NCBI GenBank assembly: GCA_022828125.1
Contig: JAJEJD010000027.1
Span: 1-56,116, forward strand
Source: a bacterium
GTDB taxonomy: Bacteria > UBA8248
Direction: 5' to 3'
DNA: 56,116 nt
In this document: positions 15,301 to 25,177 of the stretch, in pieces
Numbering within the stretch: the first letter of the stretch is position 1
Layout of the letters: every line of letters begins with the position of its first letter
Made by a program: the position numbers and the translations under genes
The notes under the pieces: model-generated
What the model was told of the DNA's origin: nothing
Databases searched by the model: none
Seen by the model: the letters and a program-made list of their open reading frames with translations, nothing else

Positions 15301-16389
15301 ATGCCAAAATTGAAAATACGCTCACTCGAGGTGCTTCCCCTCAAGGTTCCCCTCAAAAAAACATTTCAGAGCTCGCTCGGCGTCTATACGCATCTCGACG
15401 TCGTCGTGGTGCACCTGCATACCGAAGGCGGCCCGAGCGGCACGGGCTTCACGATGGGCCTGGGAGGCGAGGGTGGCGCCGCCATGCTGCTGTACATCGA
15501 AAATGAATTGGCTCCATTGGTGACAGGGCAGGACGCCCTGGCCCCGGAGGCGCTTTGGAACCGCATGTGGGCGCCGAACAAGGCGAGAATGCGCGGCGGG
15601 TTGGGTTTATATTCTCTCTCTGCAGTGGACATCGCCTGCTGGGACATCGTGGCGAAAACAGCCGGCCTCCCGCTCAATCGCCTGCTGGGTGGGTTCCGCC
15701 AGAAAATGCCGGTTTACGGCAGCGGCGGCTGGCACACACTCCCGGATTCGGAACTGCTCGAAGAAGCCCAGGAGGCCGCCTCGCTCGGCATGAGCGGCTA
15801 CAAACTCAAAATCGGCACGCCGCGCGACGCCGAGCGGCTCGAATACCTCCGGAAGAATATGGGAGAGGATTTCATTCTCTTTTGCGATGCGAACCAGAAC
15901 TACAACGTGCGCGAGGCGGTGGAGGTTTCCGCAATGCTGGCGGAATACGGCGTTGCATGGTTCGAAGAACCCGTGCTGGCCGATTGCGTCGATGACCTCG
16001 CGGAAGTGGCGGAGAAGAGCATGGTGCCCACTGCGGCGGGCGAGAACGCTTACATGCGCTGGGGATTCCGGGAGATATGCGAACGCCGGGCGGTCGGATT
16101 TTTGCAGCCCGATGTTTGCCGCTGCGGCGGAGTGACGGAATTCATCAAAATTGCGCATCTGGCCGATGCTTTCAACATTTCCCTGAGCAGCCATCTGGCG
16201 CACGAACTATCGGTCAGCCTCGTGGGCGCAACACCCAGAGGCTATATGGTCGAATACATGGAGTTTTTCTCTCCCGATGATTTCACGCAAGATTTTTCGG
16301 TGCGCGATGGACACATCGATGTCCCCGAAGTACCCGGTCACGGCGTGGAATTCACAACGGATGCGCTTGAACGCTACAAGGTTTCCTGA
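15301..16389 (+). CDS. Enolase-superfamily acid-sugar dehydratase or racemase (mandelate racemase/MLE type)
   Basis: A protein of 362 residues with an N-terminal capping domain and a TIM barrel. The active site is complete: K168-x-K170 at the end of strand 2, metal ligands Asp196, Glu222 and Glu248, and the Asp271/His298 dyad (SSHLAHE). A KxK plus His-Asp dyad is the mandelate-racemase-subgroup pattern, used by acid-sugar dehydratases and racemases, which abstract a proton next to a carboxylate. Neighbouring FAH and SDR genes make a dehydratase for a sugar acid or similar hydroxy-acid the likeliest role, but the substrate is inference. Confidence 0.9.
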   Translation: MPKLKIRSLEVLPLKVPLKKTFQSSLGVYTHLDVVVVHLHTEGGPSGTGFTMGLGGEGGAAMLLYIENELAPLVTGQDALAPEALWNRMWAPNKARMRGGLGLYSLSAVDIACWDIVAKTAGLPLNRLLGGFRQKMPVYGSGGWHTLPDSELLEEAQEAASLGMSGYKLKIGTPRDAERLEYLRKNMGEDFILFCDANQNYNVREAVEVSAMLAEYGVAWFEEPVLADCVDDLAEVAEKSMVPTAAGENAYMRWGFREICERRAVGFLQPDVCRCGGVTEFIKIAHLADAFNISLSSHLAHELSVSLVGATPRGYMVEYMEFFSPDDFTQDFSVRDGHIDVPEVPGHGVEFTTDALERYKVS

Positions 16390-16423
16390 GTTTCCGAGAA
16401 TCATTCATGGCTAGGAGATGCGA

Positions 16424-17350
16424 ATGAAACTATTGTCATACAATTACAGAGGTCTTGAGAGGGTCGGCGTTTATGTGGGCAATAGAATCGCTCACTTATC
16501 GCGTCTGGCCGGAATTTTGGGCAAGAGAGAACTCGCGTTCGGCAGTATGATTGAACTCATCAATTCCTGGGAAACACATGGACCTGCGCTTCATGAGTTG
16601 ATCGCCCATGCGGAGGCGAATGAGGAAGATTTGGCTCCCATCCTCATGGCGCCCGAGGATGTTCACCACATATCCCCGATTCCTCATCCACCCAAGCACG
16701 TTCTTTGCATGGGTCTCAACTACCAGGACCATGTGAACGAGGGCCTACAAGCAAGGGATGTGCAGACGACAAAGGTTGAACTCGACCATCCGATCTTTTT
16801 CACTAAAGCCCAGAGCACCCTTATAGGGCACAATGAGGGCATACCCGCGCACCGGGTGACGGAAAAGCTCGATTACGAAGCTGAGATCGCCGTCATCATC
16901 GGCAAAAAAGGAAAAAATATCCCCAAGGGTGAAGTTTATGAGCACGTTTTCGGCTATTGCTGCGCCAACGACATCTCCGCAAGAGATATTCAAAGGCGTC
17001 ACAAGCAGATTTTCAAGGGCAAGACCCTTGATGGCACATGCCCGCTTGGACCATACATCGTTCCCAAAGAGGACTATGGCGACCCGATGAACCAAACCGT
17101 AAAAAGCTGGGTGAATGGCGAAGCACGCCAGGATTCGAACACGAACATGATGATCCACGATATTCCGTCGATGCTCTCGGTACTTTCAGAAGGTTTCACC
17201 CTGGAGCCGGGCGACATTTTTTTGACGGGTACGCCTTCGGGTGTGGGCTACGCTCGAGAAACGCCCTCGTTTCTAACGCCGGGTGATGTGGTCGAAGTGG
17301 AAATCGGTGGACTCGGCCGATTGCGCAACGTAATTATAGAAGCTGACTAG
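16424..17350 (+). CDS. Fumarylacetoacetate hydrolase (FAH)-family protein
   Basis: A protein of 308 residues. The start at 16424 is chosen because AGGAG lies 7 nt upstream; an ATG 6 bases earlier overlaps that site. The FAH fold is marked by PPKHVLCMGLNYQDHVNE (about residue 86), KAQSTLIG, the metal site DYEAEIAVIIGKKG (Glu, Glu, Asp ligands about residues 145-160), YCCANDISARDIQ and the C-terminal LEPGDIFLTGTPSGVGYA. Such enzymes cleave acylpyruvates or decarboxylate or hydrate 2-oxo acids. With the upstream dehydratase and downstream SDR it fits a diketo-acid cleavage step. Confidence 0.92.
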   Translation: MKLLSYNYRGLERVGVYVGNRIAHLSRLAGILGKRELAFGSMIELINSWETHGPALHELIAHAEANEEDLAPILMAPEDVHHISPIPHPPKHVLCMGLNYQDHVNEGLQARDVQTTKVELDHPIFFTKAQSTLIGHNEGIPAHRVTEKLDYEAEIAVIIGKKGKNIPKGEVYEHVFGYCCANDISARDIQRRHKQIFKGKTLDGTCPLGPYIVPKEDYGDPMNQTVKSWVNGEARQDSNTNMMIHDIPSMLSVLSEGFTLEPGDIFLTGTPSGVGYARETPSFLTPGDVVEVEIGGLGRLRNVIIEAD

Positions 17351-17384
17351 TGGATTGTGACGTTATACCTGGGGAGAACGATTG

Positions 17385-17780
17385 ATGACCGAAGAATTTT
17401 ATCCGCCGGCGATTCGACGCGGGGATACGCAATATGGAGAAGGATACACAGAAAAACTGTTTGGCCGGCTGAATAAGCTCGACCCTGATTTCTCCATGCT
17501 GTTCCAGCGGTTCGTTCACGGGGGGCTTTACGACCGCGATGTTCTTCCTCACAAAACGAGAGAATTTTGCGCATTGGCAGCACTGTGCGTTACGGGCCGA
17601 TTCAACCAGATGCGCTCTCATTTCACTGCTGCGCGAAGCTACGGTGCGACGGACAAGGAAATCATGGAGGTGATTTTTCAGATGTCGCCATACAGCGGAG
17701 TCCCCGCCGTTTTAGAGAGCCTTCAGGTATTTGAGGATTGGCTGGAAGCAGGAGGGGCTATGACGGGGTATGGAAAATAG
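17385..17780 (+). CDS. Carboxymuconolactone decarboxylase (CMD)-family protein
   Basis: A protein of 131 residues starting at ATG 17385 behind GGGGAGA. It has the all-helical CMD layout: LPHKTREFCALAALCVTGR then FNQMRSHFTAARSYGATDKEIMEVIFQM and SGVPAVLESLQVFEDW. The redox C-x-x-C of AhpD is absent, so a peroxidase role is unlikely; it resembles the decarboxylase or accessory branch with the conserved H in RSHF. It lies 34 bp after the FAH gene and 3 bp before the SDR gene. Confidence 0.85.
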   Translation: MTEEFYPPAIRRGDTQYGEGYTEKLFGRLNKLDPDFSMLFQRFVHGGLYDRDVLPHKTREFCALAALCVTGRFNQMRSHFTAARSYGATDKEIMEVIFQMSPYSGVPAVLESLQVFEDWLEAGGAMTGYGK

Positions 17781-17783
17781 GCG

Positions 17784-18614
17784 ATGTCTTCCCCACCGGC
17801 AAGAGAACGCGGTCTTAAAGGCAAGGTGGCGCTCATCACCGGCGCTGGTGGTGGAATAGGTCGCGGCATCGCGCGGTGCCTGGCGGAAGAGGGTGTCCAT
17901 TTGGCATTGGCCGACATCTCGAAATCCGGTGCCGAGGCGGCCGCGGAAGAAATGGGAAAATTCGATATTAACGCCATTCCCTATACGCTCGATGTGACGG
18001 ACAAGAGTCAATGCGAAGACGTCGCAGATGCGATCAACAAGAAATTCAGCAGTTTGGACATTGTCGTCAACAATGCCGGCGTCATTGGCGGAGCGGATTT
18101 CAAGCTGGGTATGCCTCTATCCGACATCAATGAAGATGATTGGGACGACACGTATAACGTCAACGTAAAAGGTGTTTTTCTCTTGTGCCAGGCCTCGCTT
18201 GAAAAGATGAAGGGGAAAGGTTGGGGGCGCATCATCAACATTTCCTCACGCGCCGGACGCGACGGCCGCGAAACCATACCCCATTACAGCGCGAGCAAAG
18301 CGGCGGTAATTATTTTCACCCAGGCGCTTGCACGTGAAGTAGCGCGAGAAGGCATTACGGTGAACGCAGTTTGCCCGGGTCTAATCTGGAGCGCTATGTG
18401 GGAACAGTTGGCCACTCAGTTCAGAAAAAAATTCCCAAACTTCAAAGGGAAAACAACGAGAGAGATTTTCGATTATTTTGTCGAACAAACTCCGTTAGGA
18501 GTCGAGCAATCGACCGAAGATATCGGGCGAGTGGTCGCCTTTTTAGCGAGCGATGATGCGAAAACTATCACAGGTCAAGCCATCCTGGTCGACTCAGGAG
18601 CTGTAATGCACTAA
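17784..18614 (+). CDS. Short-chain dehydrogenase/reductase (SDR)
   Basis: A protein of 276 residues with a classical Rossmann SDR core: the cofactor motif TGAGGGIGRG near residue 20, DIVVNNAGVIGG near 90, the catalytic Ser in INISSRAG near 155 and Y-S-A-S-K near 170, then VCPGLIWSAM. The acidic residue after strand 2 (LALADISKS) predicts NAD rather than NADP. It starts 3 bp after the CMD gene and ends the operon. In sugar-acid pathways such an enzyme oxidises a 2-keto-3-deoxy acid to a diketo acid for FAH cleavage; here that is inference. Confidence 0.92.
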   Translation: MSSPPARERGLKGKVALITGAGGGIGRGIARCLAEEGVHLALADISKSGAEAAAEEMGKFDINAIPYTLDVTDKSQCEDVADAINKKFSSLDIVVNNAGVIGGADFKLGMPLSDINEDDWDDTYNVNVKGVFLLCQASLEKMKGKGWGRIINISSRAGRDGRETIPHYSASKAAVIIFTQALAREVAREGITVNAVCPGLIWSAMWEQLATQFRKKFPNFKGKTTREIFDYFVEQTPLGVEQSTEDIGRVVAFLASDDAKTITGQAILVDSGAVMH

Positions 18615-18775
18615 TTGAATTAACGTGAATCAAGTGGCGTTGTCGTTAGTAATATTAGTTTGACTTGTCTCTCCAGCCTTGATAATTTGTTGTATCTATT
18701 ATAGGTGAGTGACTGGGAAACACTTGCTTCCATTTGTGAAATAAACATTTTAGCAAGTTTCCGGAAGGTGTACCC

Positions 18776-19681
18776 ATGGGTAAAAAGTACACCATCGTGA
18801 TGATACCGAGCAACTCTAGCGGCACCCGCCGCTTTAGTATCACCAGGGGAATGCTAAGCCTGTTGCTTTTCGGTTTTTGCTCTATCATCGGAACGACGCT
18901 TTACCTGACACAAGAGAGAATTTCACTAAAGAAGCATTTGGCCAAACTCTCCCCCCTGAAACAACAAAACCAGACACAAAGAGAACTTATCGAAAAATTT
19001 ACCGCCAAGCTTCAATCCTTGGATAACAACCTGATACAGCTCAAACAACTTGAAGACCAACTTCGAATCATGGCCTCGCTGAAACCGGGCAAACAAAAAG
19101 ACGACCTGGGTGTAGGAGGTGTCTCAAAAGACGCGCTGCATGAAGACCTGGAGAAACTCACCCCGTCTGAACAAAGGTTCATTCGAAGACTGAATCGTCA
19201 ATTCCAGGACATCGAAAAGCGCGCCACCGAGCAGGGAAGCGCGTTCAAAGACCTATTGAGAGCGTTCCGCGACAAAAGCGTATTGCTCGCTCACACACCC
19301 TCTATATGGCCTGTCAAGGGTTGGCTCTCCTCCAGCTTCGGTTACAGACGCTCCCCGTTTACGAATCAGCGAGAATTTCATGCTGGAATCGATGTTGTCG
19401 CGAGGGTAGGAACCCCTATATTCGCCCCGGCGGATGGTGTCGTCATTAGCACCAGGAGAATAGGAGGATTCGGGAAAACTGTTCGAATCCAGCACATGCA
19501 GGGCATTGTTACTACATATGCTCATAATAGTGTGAATATGGTGAAAGTCGGTCAGCGTGTAAGACGAGGTGACATTATTGCCAAAGTCGGTTCCACAGGC
19601 AGATCCACCGGCCCCCATCTTCACTATGAAGTCAGGATAAACGGAGTCGCCGTCAATCCCCGGCTGTATATCGTAGAGTAA
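18776..19681 (+). CDS. M23 (LytM-type) metallopeptidase with membrane anchor and coiled coil
   Basis: A protein of 301 residues: a short cytoplasmic tail, one membrane helix (about residues 26-45), a Gln/Leu-rich coiled coil (about 46-160) and a C-terminal M23 domain. The zinc site is intact: H-A-G-I-D (His and Asp ligands) near residue 206 and HLHYEVR near 281, with GSTGRSTGPHLHYE between. It should cut peptide cross-links of peptidoglycan. It is 108 bp upstream of secA in the same direction, an arrangement I have seen for such genes in several Gram-negative lineages. AAGGTG precedes the ATG. Confidence 0.92.
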   Translation: MGKKYTIVMIPSNSSGTRRFSITRGMLSLLLFGFCSIIGTTLYLTQERISLKKHLAKLSPLKQQNQTQRELIEKFTAKLQSLDNNLIQLKQLEDQLRIMASLKPGKQKDDLGVGGVSKDALHEDLEKLTPSEQRFIRRLNRQFQDIEKRATEQGSAFKDLLRAFRDKSVLLAHTPSIWPVKGWLSSSFGYRRSPFTNQREFHAGIDVVARVGTPIFAPADGVVISTRRIGGFGKTVRIQHMQGIVTTYAHNSVNMVKVGQRVRRGDIIAKVGSTGRSTGPHLHYEVRINGVAVNPRLYIVE

Positions 19682-19789
19682 AAACTACCACCGCCCGCCT
19701 GACATATTTGCTTTTTCTCCTTAAAACACCATGATAGTCTATATTTGCGCTGCAGGTGATTCGTACGCATGAACCGCATGGAGAATTGA

Positions 19790-22612
19790 ATGATAGGCTC
19801 GGTTTTTGAATCAAGCAAATCGATGTTCAAATCAGTGTTCGGCACGGCGAATGACCGAATGCTTAAACAGGTGGCCCCGATAATCACGGAGATTAATTCT
19901 CATGAATCTCGCATGAAAGAGATGACCGATTTAGAGATGCGTGAGGAAACAGAACGCTTCAAAGAGCGGCTCGCCGCCGGCGAAACCCTGGAGAACATTT
20001 TACCGGAAGTGTTCGCTTTGGTGCGAGAAGCAGGCTGGCGTCACCTCCAAATGCGTCACTTTGATGTTCAACTCATCGGAGGCACGATTCTCCACAGCGG
20101 AAAAATCGCCGAGATGAAAACCGGGGAAGGCAAAACCCTCGTCGCTACTCTTGCAGCTTATTTGAATGCCTTAGAAGGCAAGGGTGTGCACATCGTTACC
20201 GTGAACGATTATCTCGCGAGCCGTGATTCCGAATGGATGGGGCGACTCTTTAGAGCACTCGGCCTCACTGTCGGGTGCATCCAGCACGGCATGGATGACG
20301 ATGCGCGTCGGCGTGCATATGCCTGCGACATCACGTATGGCACCAATAACGAATTCGGGTTCGACTATTTGAGAGACAACATGAAATTCGAACCCGGCAG
20401 TCGCGTCATGCGCGAATTGAATTACGCGATTGTGGATGAAGTCGATAGCATATTGATTGATGAAGCCAGGACTCCTCTCATCATCAGTGGGCCGGCGGAT
20501 GAAGCCACGCGGCTGTATGGCGTTATTAACCGCGTCATACGCCCTCTGCTCAAAGAACAACAAGGTGTTGTCGAGTCAGATATCGAGGAAGAAGATGATG
20601 GTTATGTCGAAGGCGGCAAGGATATTATCAGCAAGAAAAAATACGAATATCTGATTGTCGATGAAAAAAGCCGAACGGTGAACCTGAAAGAATCGGGCGG
20701 GCATGAGGCCGAAAAACTTCTCCGCCGCTCCGGCATCATGGCGAATGACCAAAGTTTGTATGATATGAACAGCATCACGGTGCTTCATCATGTGGAGCAG
20801 GCTCTAAAAGCGCACGTCTTGTTTACAAAAGACATTGATTATGTCGTGAAAGACAACGAGGTTGTTATTGTCGATGAGTTCACAGGGCGCATGATGCCCG
20901 GCAGGCGTTTCAGCGACGGTCTGCACCAAGCGCTGGAGGCGAAAGAAGGCGTCAAGATTCAGGAAGAAAATGTGACTTTGGCGACCATCACGTTCCAGAA
21001 TTATTTCAGGCTCTACAACAAATTGGCCGGCATGACCGGCACGGCGGATACCGAAGCAGCAGAATTCAATTCCACCTACAAAATAGATGTAGCTGTAGTG
21101 CCGACGAATCGCGAACTGATTCGAACCGAATTTCCCGACGTGGTGTATCGCTCTGAGCGGGAAAAGATAGATGCCGTTGTGGATGAGATACTTGAATGCC
21201 ACAAGAACGGGCAACCGGTACTTGTAGGCACAATAAACATAGAAAAAAGCGAAAGACTCGCCTCGATTCTCAAAAGAAGACGTATTCCACATCACGTGCT
21301 CAATGCCAAAAACCACGGCAAAGAAGCAGAGATCATCGCACAGGCAGGACGCAAGGGAGCTGTCACCATTTCCACGAATATGGCTGGTCGTGGAACGGAT
21401 ATCCTCCTTGGCGGCAATCCAGAGTTTCTCGCTTCTTCCAAAACGAATACGAATGAAGGTCCAGAGTATGAAGAGGCTTTGAAGGATTTTCGGGCATCTT
21501 GCCAAGCTGAGCATGACGAAGTGGTCAGGCAAGGGGGTCTTCATGTGCTGGGCACCGAGCGCCATGAAAGCCGTCGCATCGACAACCAGCTCCGCGGTCG
21601 CTCGGGCAGGCAAGGAGACCCGGGGAGTTCGAGGTTCTTTCTTTCTCTGGAAGACGACCTGTTGCGCATTTTCGGCTCCGACAGAATCAAGGGCTTGATG
21701 GAAAAGCTAGGGATGGAAGAGGGAGTGCCTATCGAAGCCAAAATGGTGACACGCGCCATCGAGAATGCCCAGAAACGTGTAGAGGCGCATCATTTCGAGA
21801 TGAGAAAGCATCTTCTGGAATACGATGACGTGATGAATAAGCAACGCGAGGTTATCTATTCGATGAGGCAGGAAATTCTGGAAGCTACAGATGGCCTCGA
21901 CCAAATCAAAGAGATGGCGTCTACGATACTCGATTCCGTCATCGACTTGCATTTACCCGAGTCGGAACACTTTGAGGATTGGGATATAGAAGCATTCGCG
22001 GGCGCCGTTGAAAGCCAATATGGCATCCCCGCAACCATAGAGGGGCAAAAAATAATTTTTTCGGCTTCTGAACCAATGGTGGTGGATATAGAAGAAGAAC
22101 CAAGAGACGAGCTTGCCCAAAGGGTTCACCATCTCATACAGAGTGTTTTGGATGAAAAATATCGTGACTTCGAGCCTGAAAGCATTTTAGAACTCGGTAA
22201 ACTCATTTATATCCAAATCCTAGATACGCAATGGAAGGATCACCTGACAAACATAGAACAACTGAAGGAGGGAATCGGGCTCAGGGGCTATGCGCAGGTG
22301 AACCCGCTGAATGAATATAAAAAAGAAGCATTCGATATGTTCGGAATGATGACGCAAAAAATTGAAGCAGAAACGGTTCTCTATATGTACCGGCTTGATA
22401 TCTCGGATCAGGATATCGCACTGGAAGAATCGCGCCATGAACAAGAAATGGTATTTTCCCATGCGGACGCGTCGGGATTTGGAGATGCTCCCGCTGGAGA
22501 TGCAATACAGACATCCACCCCCGTAAAGCGCACCACCCCCAAGGTTGGCCGTAATGAACCATGTCCCTGCGGCAGCGGCAAAAAATACAAGTTTTGCTGC
22601 GGAAGATCGTAA
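19790..22612 (+). CDS. secA: Preprotein translocase ATPase SecA
   Basis: A protein of 940 residues, full length for SecA. It drives secretory proteins through SecYEG using ATP. Walker [14 protein letters not shown] lies near residue 107, Walker B/DEVDS near 217, the preprotein cross-linking domain from about 230, and the second nucleotide domain with [10 protein letters not shown] and [15 protein letters not shown]. The C-terminus carries the zinc-binding SecB/lipid tail [13 protein letters not shown]. An insertion rich in Glu/Asp (about residues 260-280) interrupts the first ATPase region. Start at ATG 19790 has GGAG upstream. Confidence 0.97.
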   Translation: MIGSVFESSKSMFKSVFGTANDRMLKQVAPIITEINSHESRMKEMTDLEMREETERFKERLAAGETLENILPEVFALVREAGWRHLQMRHFDVQLIGGTILHSGKIAEMKTGEGKTLVATLAAYLNALEGKGVHIVTVNDYLASRDSEWMGRLFRALGLTVGCIQHGMDDDARRRAYACDITYGTNNEFGFDYLRDNMKFEPGSRVMRELNYAIVDEVDSILIDEARTPLIISGPADEATRLYGVINRVIRPLLKEQQGVVESDIEEEDDGYVEGGKDIISKKKYEYLIVDEKSRTVNLKESGGHEAEKLLRRSGIMANDQSLYDMNSITVLHHVEQALKAHVLFTKDIDYVVKDNEVVIVDEFTGRMMPGRRFSDGLHQALEAKEGVKIQEENVTLATITFQNYFRLYNKLAGMTGTADTEAAEFNSTYKIDVAVVPTNRELIRTEFPDVVYRSEREKIDAVVDEILECHKNGQPVLVGTINIEKSERLASILKRRRIPHHVLNAKNHGKEAEIIAQAGRKGAVTISTNMAGRGTDILLGGNPEFLASSKTNTNEGPEYEEALKDFRASCQAEHDEVVRQGGLHVLGTERHESRRIDNQLRGRSGRQGDPGSSRFFLSLEDDLLRIFGSDRIKGLMEKLGMEEGVPIEAKMVTRAIENAQKRVEAHHFEMRKHLLEYDDVMNKQREVIYSMRQEILEATDGLDQIKEMASTILDSVIDLHLPESEHFEDWDIEAFAGAVESQYGIPATIEGQKIIFSASEPMVVDIEEEPRDELAQRVHHLIQSVLDEKYRDFEPESILELGKLIYIQILDTQWKDHLTNIEQLKEGIGLRGYAQVNPLNEYKKEAFDMFGMMTQKIEAETVLYMYRLDISDQDIALEESRHEQEMVFSHADASGFGDAPAGDAIQTSTPVKRTTPKVGRNEPCPCGSGKKYKFCCGRS

Positions 22613-22722
22613 CACCATATTCTTCTGAGATGACGTTCTGAAAACATTCTGATTCGGGCAATTGTGCGTTACCTTGCCTCAACTCAAAATGAAATGTTCC
22701 CCCTTATCAGGAAGGAATGAAA

Positions 22723-23739
22723 ATGCAATTCGGCATCATGCTTAGAGGTCAATTCACCCTGGATGATGATATGCAGTCTCGTTTCCGTGAATTGATGGAA
22801 CAAGCCAGAAGGGCGCAGGACTTAGGGTTCGTATCAATCACCAAAGGAAACCACTATAGCGCATATCCACTTCAAGATTTCCAGCAATTGCCTTTTCTCG
22901 CTCGTATCAACGCTGAAGCGCCAAAACTGCGTCTCAACGCCGGCATCGTCCTGTTGTCGCTTCACAAACCAATGGATATGGCTGAGCAACTGGCTACGAT
23001 TGACGTAATTTCCGGGGGGAAACTTATATTCGGCGCCGGACTCGGCTACCGGGAGGTGGAATTCAGGGGATTCGGCACAACCCAGAAGGAAAGAGTCAAG
23101 CGACTCGAGGAGAACCTGGAGGCTATCAAACGACTTTGGTCGGAAGAAAAAGTATCGATGAAAGGCTCCCACTTTGAGTTGATCGAGGCATCGTGTCCCC
23201 TGAAGCCCATTCAGAACCCACACCCTCCAATCTGGATCGGGGCAAACAGTGACCCCGGAATACGCCGCGCAGCCAGGCTGGGAGATTGTTATTACGTAAA
23301 CCCTCACAATCGCCTTGACACGACAAAGCGCCAGATCGAGTTGTATCGCCGGACACTCGATGAACTCGGCAAACCCTTTCCTGAGGAATTCCCGATGCGC
23401 CGGGAGGTGTTCGTTGCTAAAGATCGTTCTGAAGCCATTCGGCTCAGCAGACCATTCCTCGAGATAAAATACCGTGAATACCACCGTTGGGGCCAGGACA
23501 AAGCCATGCCGACAGGAGATGACGATCTGGGGCAGCAGTTCGATGATTTATTGAAGGACAGGTTCATCCTCGGCTCGCCGGACGAAGTGGCGGCAAGCAT
23601 ATTGGAACTGGCGGATCTCGGCATAAATCACCTCATCATGAGCATCCAATGGCCGGGGATGCCTCAATCCCTCGTTTTGGAAACGATGCAGATGATGGCC
23701 GAGGAGGTGTTTCCAAAAGTTCTGCAAGGAGTGAAGTGA
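22723..23739 (+). CDS. LLM-class flavin-dependent oxidoreductase
   Basis: A protein of 338 residues of the luciferase-like monooxygenase fold (TIM barrel binding FMN or F420). Landmarks are the N-terminal GIMLRGQF, ITKGNHYSAYPLQDFQ, DVISGGKLIFGAGLGYREVEFRGFG, and PHPPIWIGANSDPGIRRAARLGD. Of two ATG codons, 22723 is favoured because AGGAAGGA ends 6 nt before it. It oxidises an organic substrate that cannot be named. It is 1 bp upstream of the MmgE/PrpD gene and certainly co-transcribed with it. Confidence 0.9.
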   Translation: MQFGIMLRGQFTLDDDMQSRFRELMEQARRAQDLGFVSITKGNHYSAYPLQDFQQLPFLARINAEAPKLRLNAGIVLLSLHKPMDMAEQLATIDVISGGKLIFGAGLGYREVEFRGFGTTQKERVKRLEENLEAIKRLWSEEKVSMKGSHFELIEASCPLKPIQNPHPPIWIGANSDPGIRRAARLGDCYYVNPHNRLDTTKRQIELYRRTLDELGKPFPEEFPMRREVFVAKDRSEAIRLSRPFLEIKYREYHRWGQDKAMPTGDDDLGQQFDDLLKDRFILGSPDEVAASILELADLGINHLIMSIQWPGMPQSLVLETMQMMAEEVFPKVLQGVK

Positions 23740-23740
23740 C

Positions 23741-25177
23741 GTGTTATCGACGCCTAATGAAGCAATGTGTCAATTTTCCCGTGATCTGGAATTTGCCGAC
23801 ATCCCTCCCGAAGTGGTTCACCAGGCAAAACTATTGATACTTGATTTTTGGGGGATTGCCCTGGCAGCTTGCTCCACGGAAATTGACAAGCCCTTGCGGG
23901 TTATGATGAACGCTGTCACCGGGAAAATTCCGGGCCCCAAAAAGACCTCTTATGAATTAGGGCCTTGCAGCGCAATCGCAGAAAAAAATCGAATGCCCGC
24001 GCCTAACGCTGCTTTTTTGAACGGTGCGCTGGGTCATTCCCTCGATTTTGACGACACGCACGCGAAGTCGATCATTCACACTGCGGCGCCCGTCGTGCCG
24101 GCGGCTTTCGCAGGAGCGGAAGCGTTCCAGAAAACAGGACCAGATATGATTCGGGCCTGCGTGGCCGGGTTCGAATCTGAAATCAGAATCGGGTTGGCCG
24201 CTCCCGGCAAATTCCACGCCCGGGGTTTCCACATGACCGCCATAGCCGGCACTTTCGGCGCCGCCATAGCCTATGCGCTTCAAAGCGGTTTGGGCGCCGA
24301 AAGAATGAATTGGGCTCTAGGCATTTGCGGAAGCATGGCTGCCGGGCTCTTTGAATATCTGGAAAACGGGAGCCCCGTAAAAGCGCTCCATCCCGGTTGG
24401 GCGGCTCATGGCGGTATTTGTTCGACAATTCTTGCAGATAATGATTTCGCTGGTCCACAAACAGTATTTGAGGGCAGATTCGGCTTGCTCAAGAGCCATC
24501 TTGGCGATGATGAATTCGAGGCCGAAGCACTCACACGGGGCTTGGGTGAAACTTGGGAAACCCTGGCTATTGGTTTCAAGCCCTATCCTTGCGGCCATGT
24601 AATTCATGCGTTTTTAGATGCCGGACTACGCCTCAAGGAACGTGAGAAAATACCGCACACCAAAATCAAAAGCATTGTTTGCCATGCTGCCAAGGGAGCA
24701 ATCGACCTGGTGCTCGACCCGATCGAAGTAAAGCGAAAGCCCAGGGGTGAATACGATGCGAAATTCTCTTTGCCGTATTGTCTGGCCAGTATTTTCGTGA
24801 AGGGCAAGTGTGGGGTAGATGATTTCGAAAAAAGCGCTATAGAAGACTCCAGGGTCCTGGCCCTGGCGGATAAAGTCTCTTACGTCCAGGACGACTCACA
24901 GGATTTTCCGCGCTACTTCCCTGGAGTCGTTGAAGTTCGGCTCGATGATGGAAGCGCTTTTATCGAGGAGGAAAAACATCAGAGAGGGTGCGCTGAAAAT
25001 CCATTCACGGATGAAGATGTCTTTGAGAAATTCAAGGATAACGCCCGGCGCAGTCTGTCGCCTGGAGAGGCAGAAGATTTGATGGTAATGGTGATGGCTC
25101 TTGAGGGTTTGGAAAACGTGAACGCTATAGGGGAAATCCTACGAAGCGCAGCTAGTCATCGAGTGGATCCTCAATAA
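23741..25177 (+). CDS. MmgE/PrpD-family protein
   Basis: A protein of 478 residues starting with GTG behind AAGGAG. The family includes 2-methylcitrate dehydratase, aconitate decarboxylase and iminodisuccinate epimerase. Seen here: LLILDFWGIALAA, NAAFLNGALGHSLDFDDTHAKSIIHTAAPVVPAAFA (active-site loop near residues 90-120), GFHMTAIAGTFGAAIAYA and LHPGWAAHGG. It pairs with the LLM gene, so the two may act on one carboxylic acid. The end of the gene overlaps by 26 bp the end of fbpC, which comes from the opposite direction. Confidence 0.88.
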   Translation: MLSTPNEAMCQFSRDLEFADIPPEVVHQAKLLILDFWGIALAACSTEIDKPLRVMMNAVTGKIPGPKKTSYELGPCSAIAEKNRMPAPNAAFLNGALGHSLDFDDTHAKSIIHTAAPVVPAAFAGAEAFQKTGPDMIRACVAGFESEIRIGLAAPGKFHARGFHMTAIAGTFGAAIAYALQSGLGAERMNWALGICGSMAAGLFEYLENGSPVKALHPGWAAHGGICSTILADNDFAGPQTVFEGRFGLLKSHLGDDEFEAEALTRGLGETWETLAIGFKPYPCGHVIHAFLDAGLRLKEREKIPHTKIKSIVCHAAKGAIDLVLDPIEVKRKPRGEYDAKFSLPYCLASIFVKGKCGVDDFEKSAIEDSRVLALADKVSYVQDDSQDFPRYFPGVVEVRLDDGSAFIEEEKHQRGCAENPFTDEDVFEKFKDNARRSLSPGEAEDLMVMVMALEGLENVNAIGEILRSAASHRVDPQ

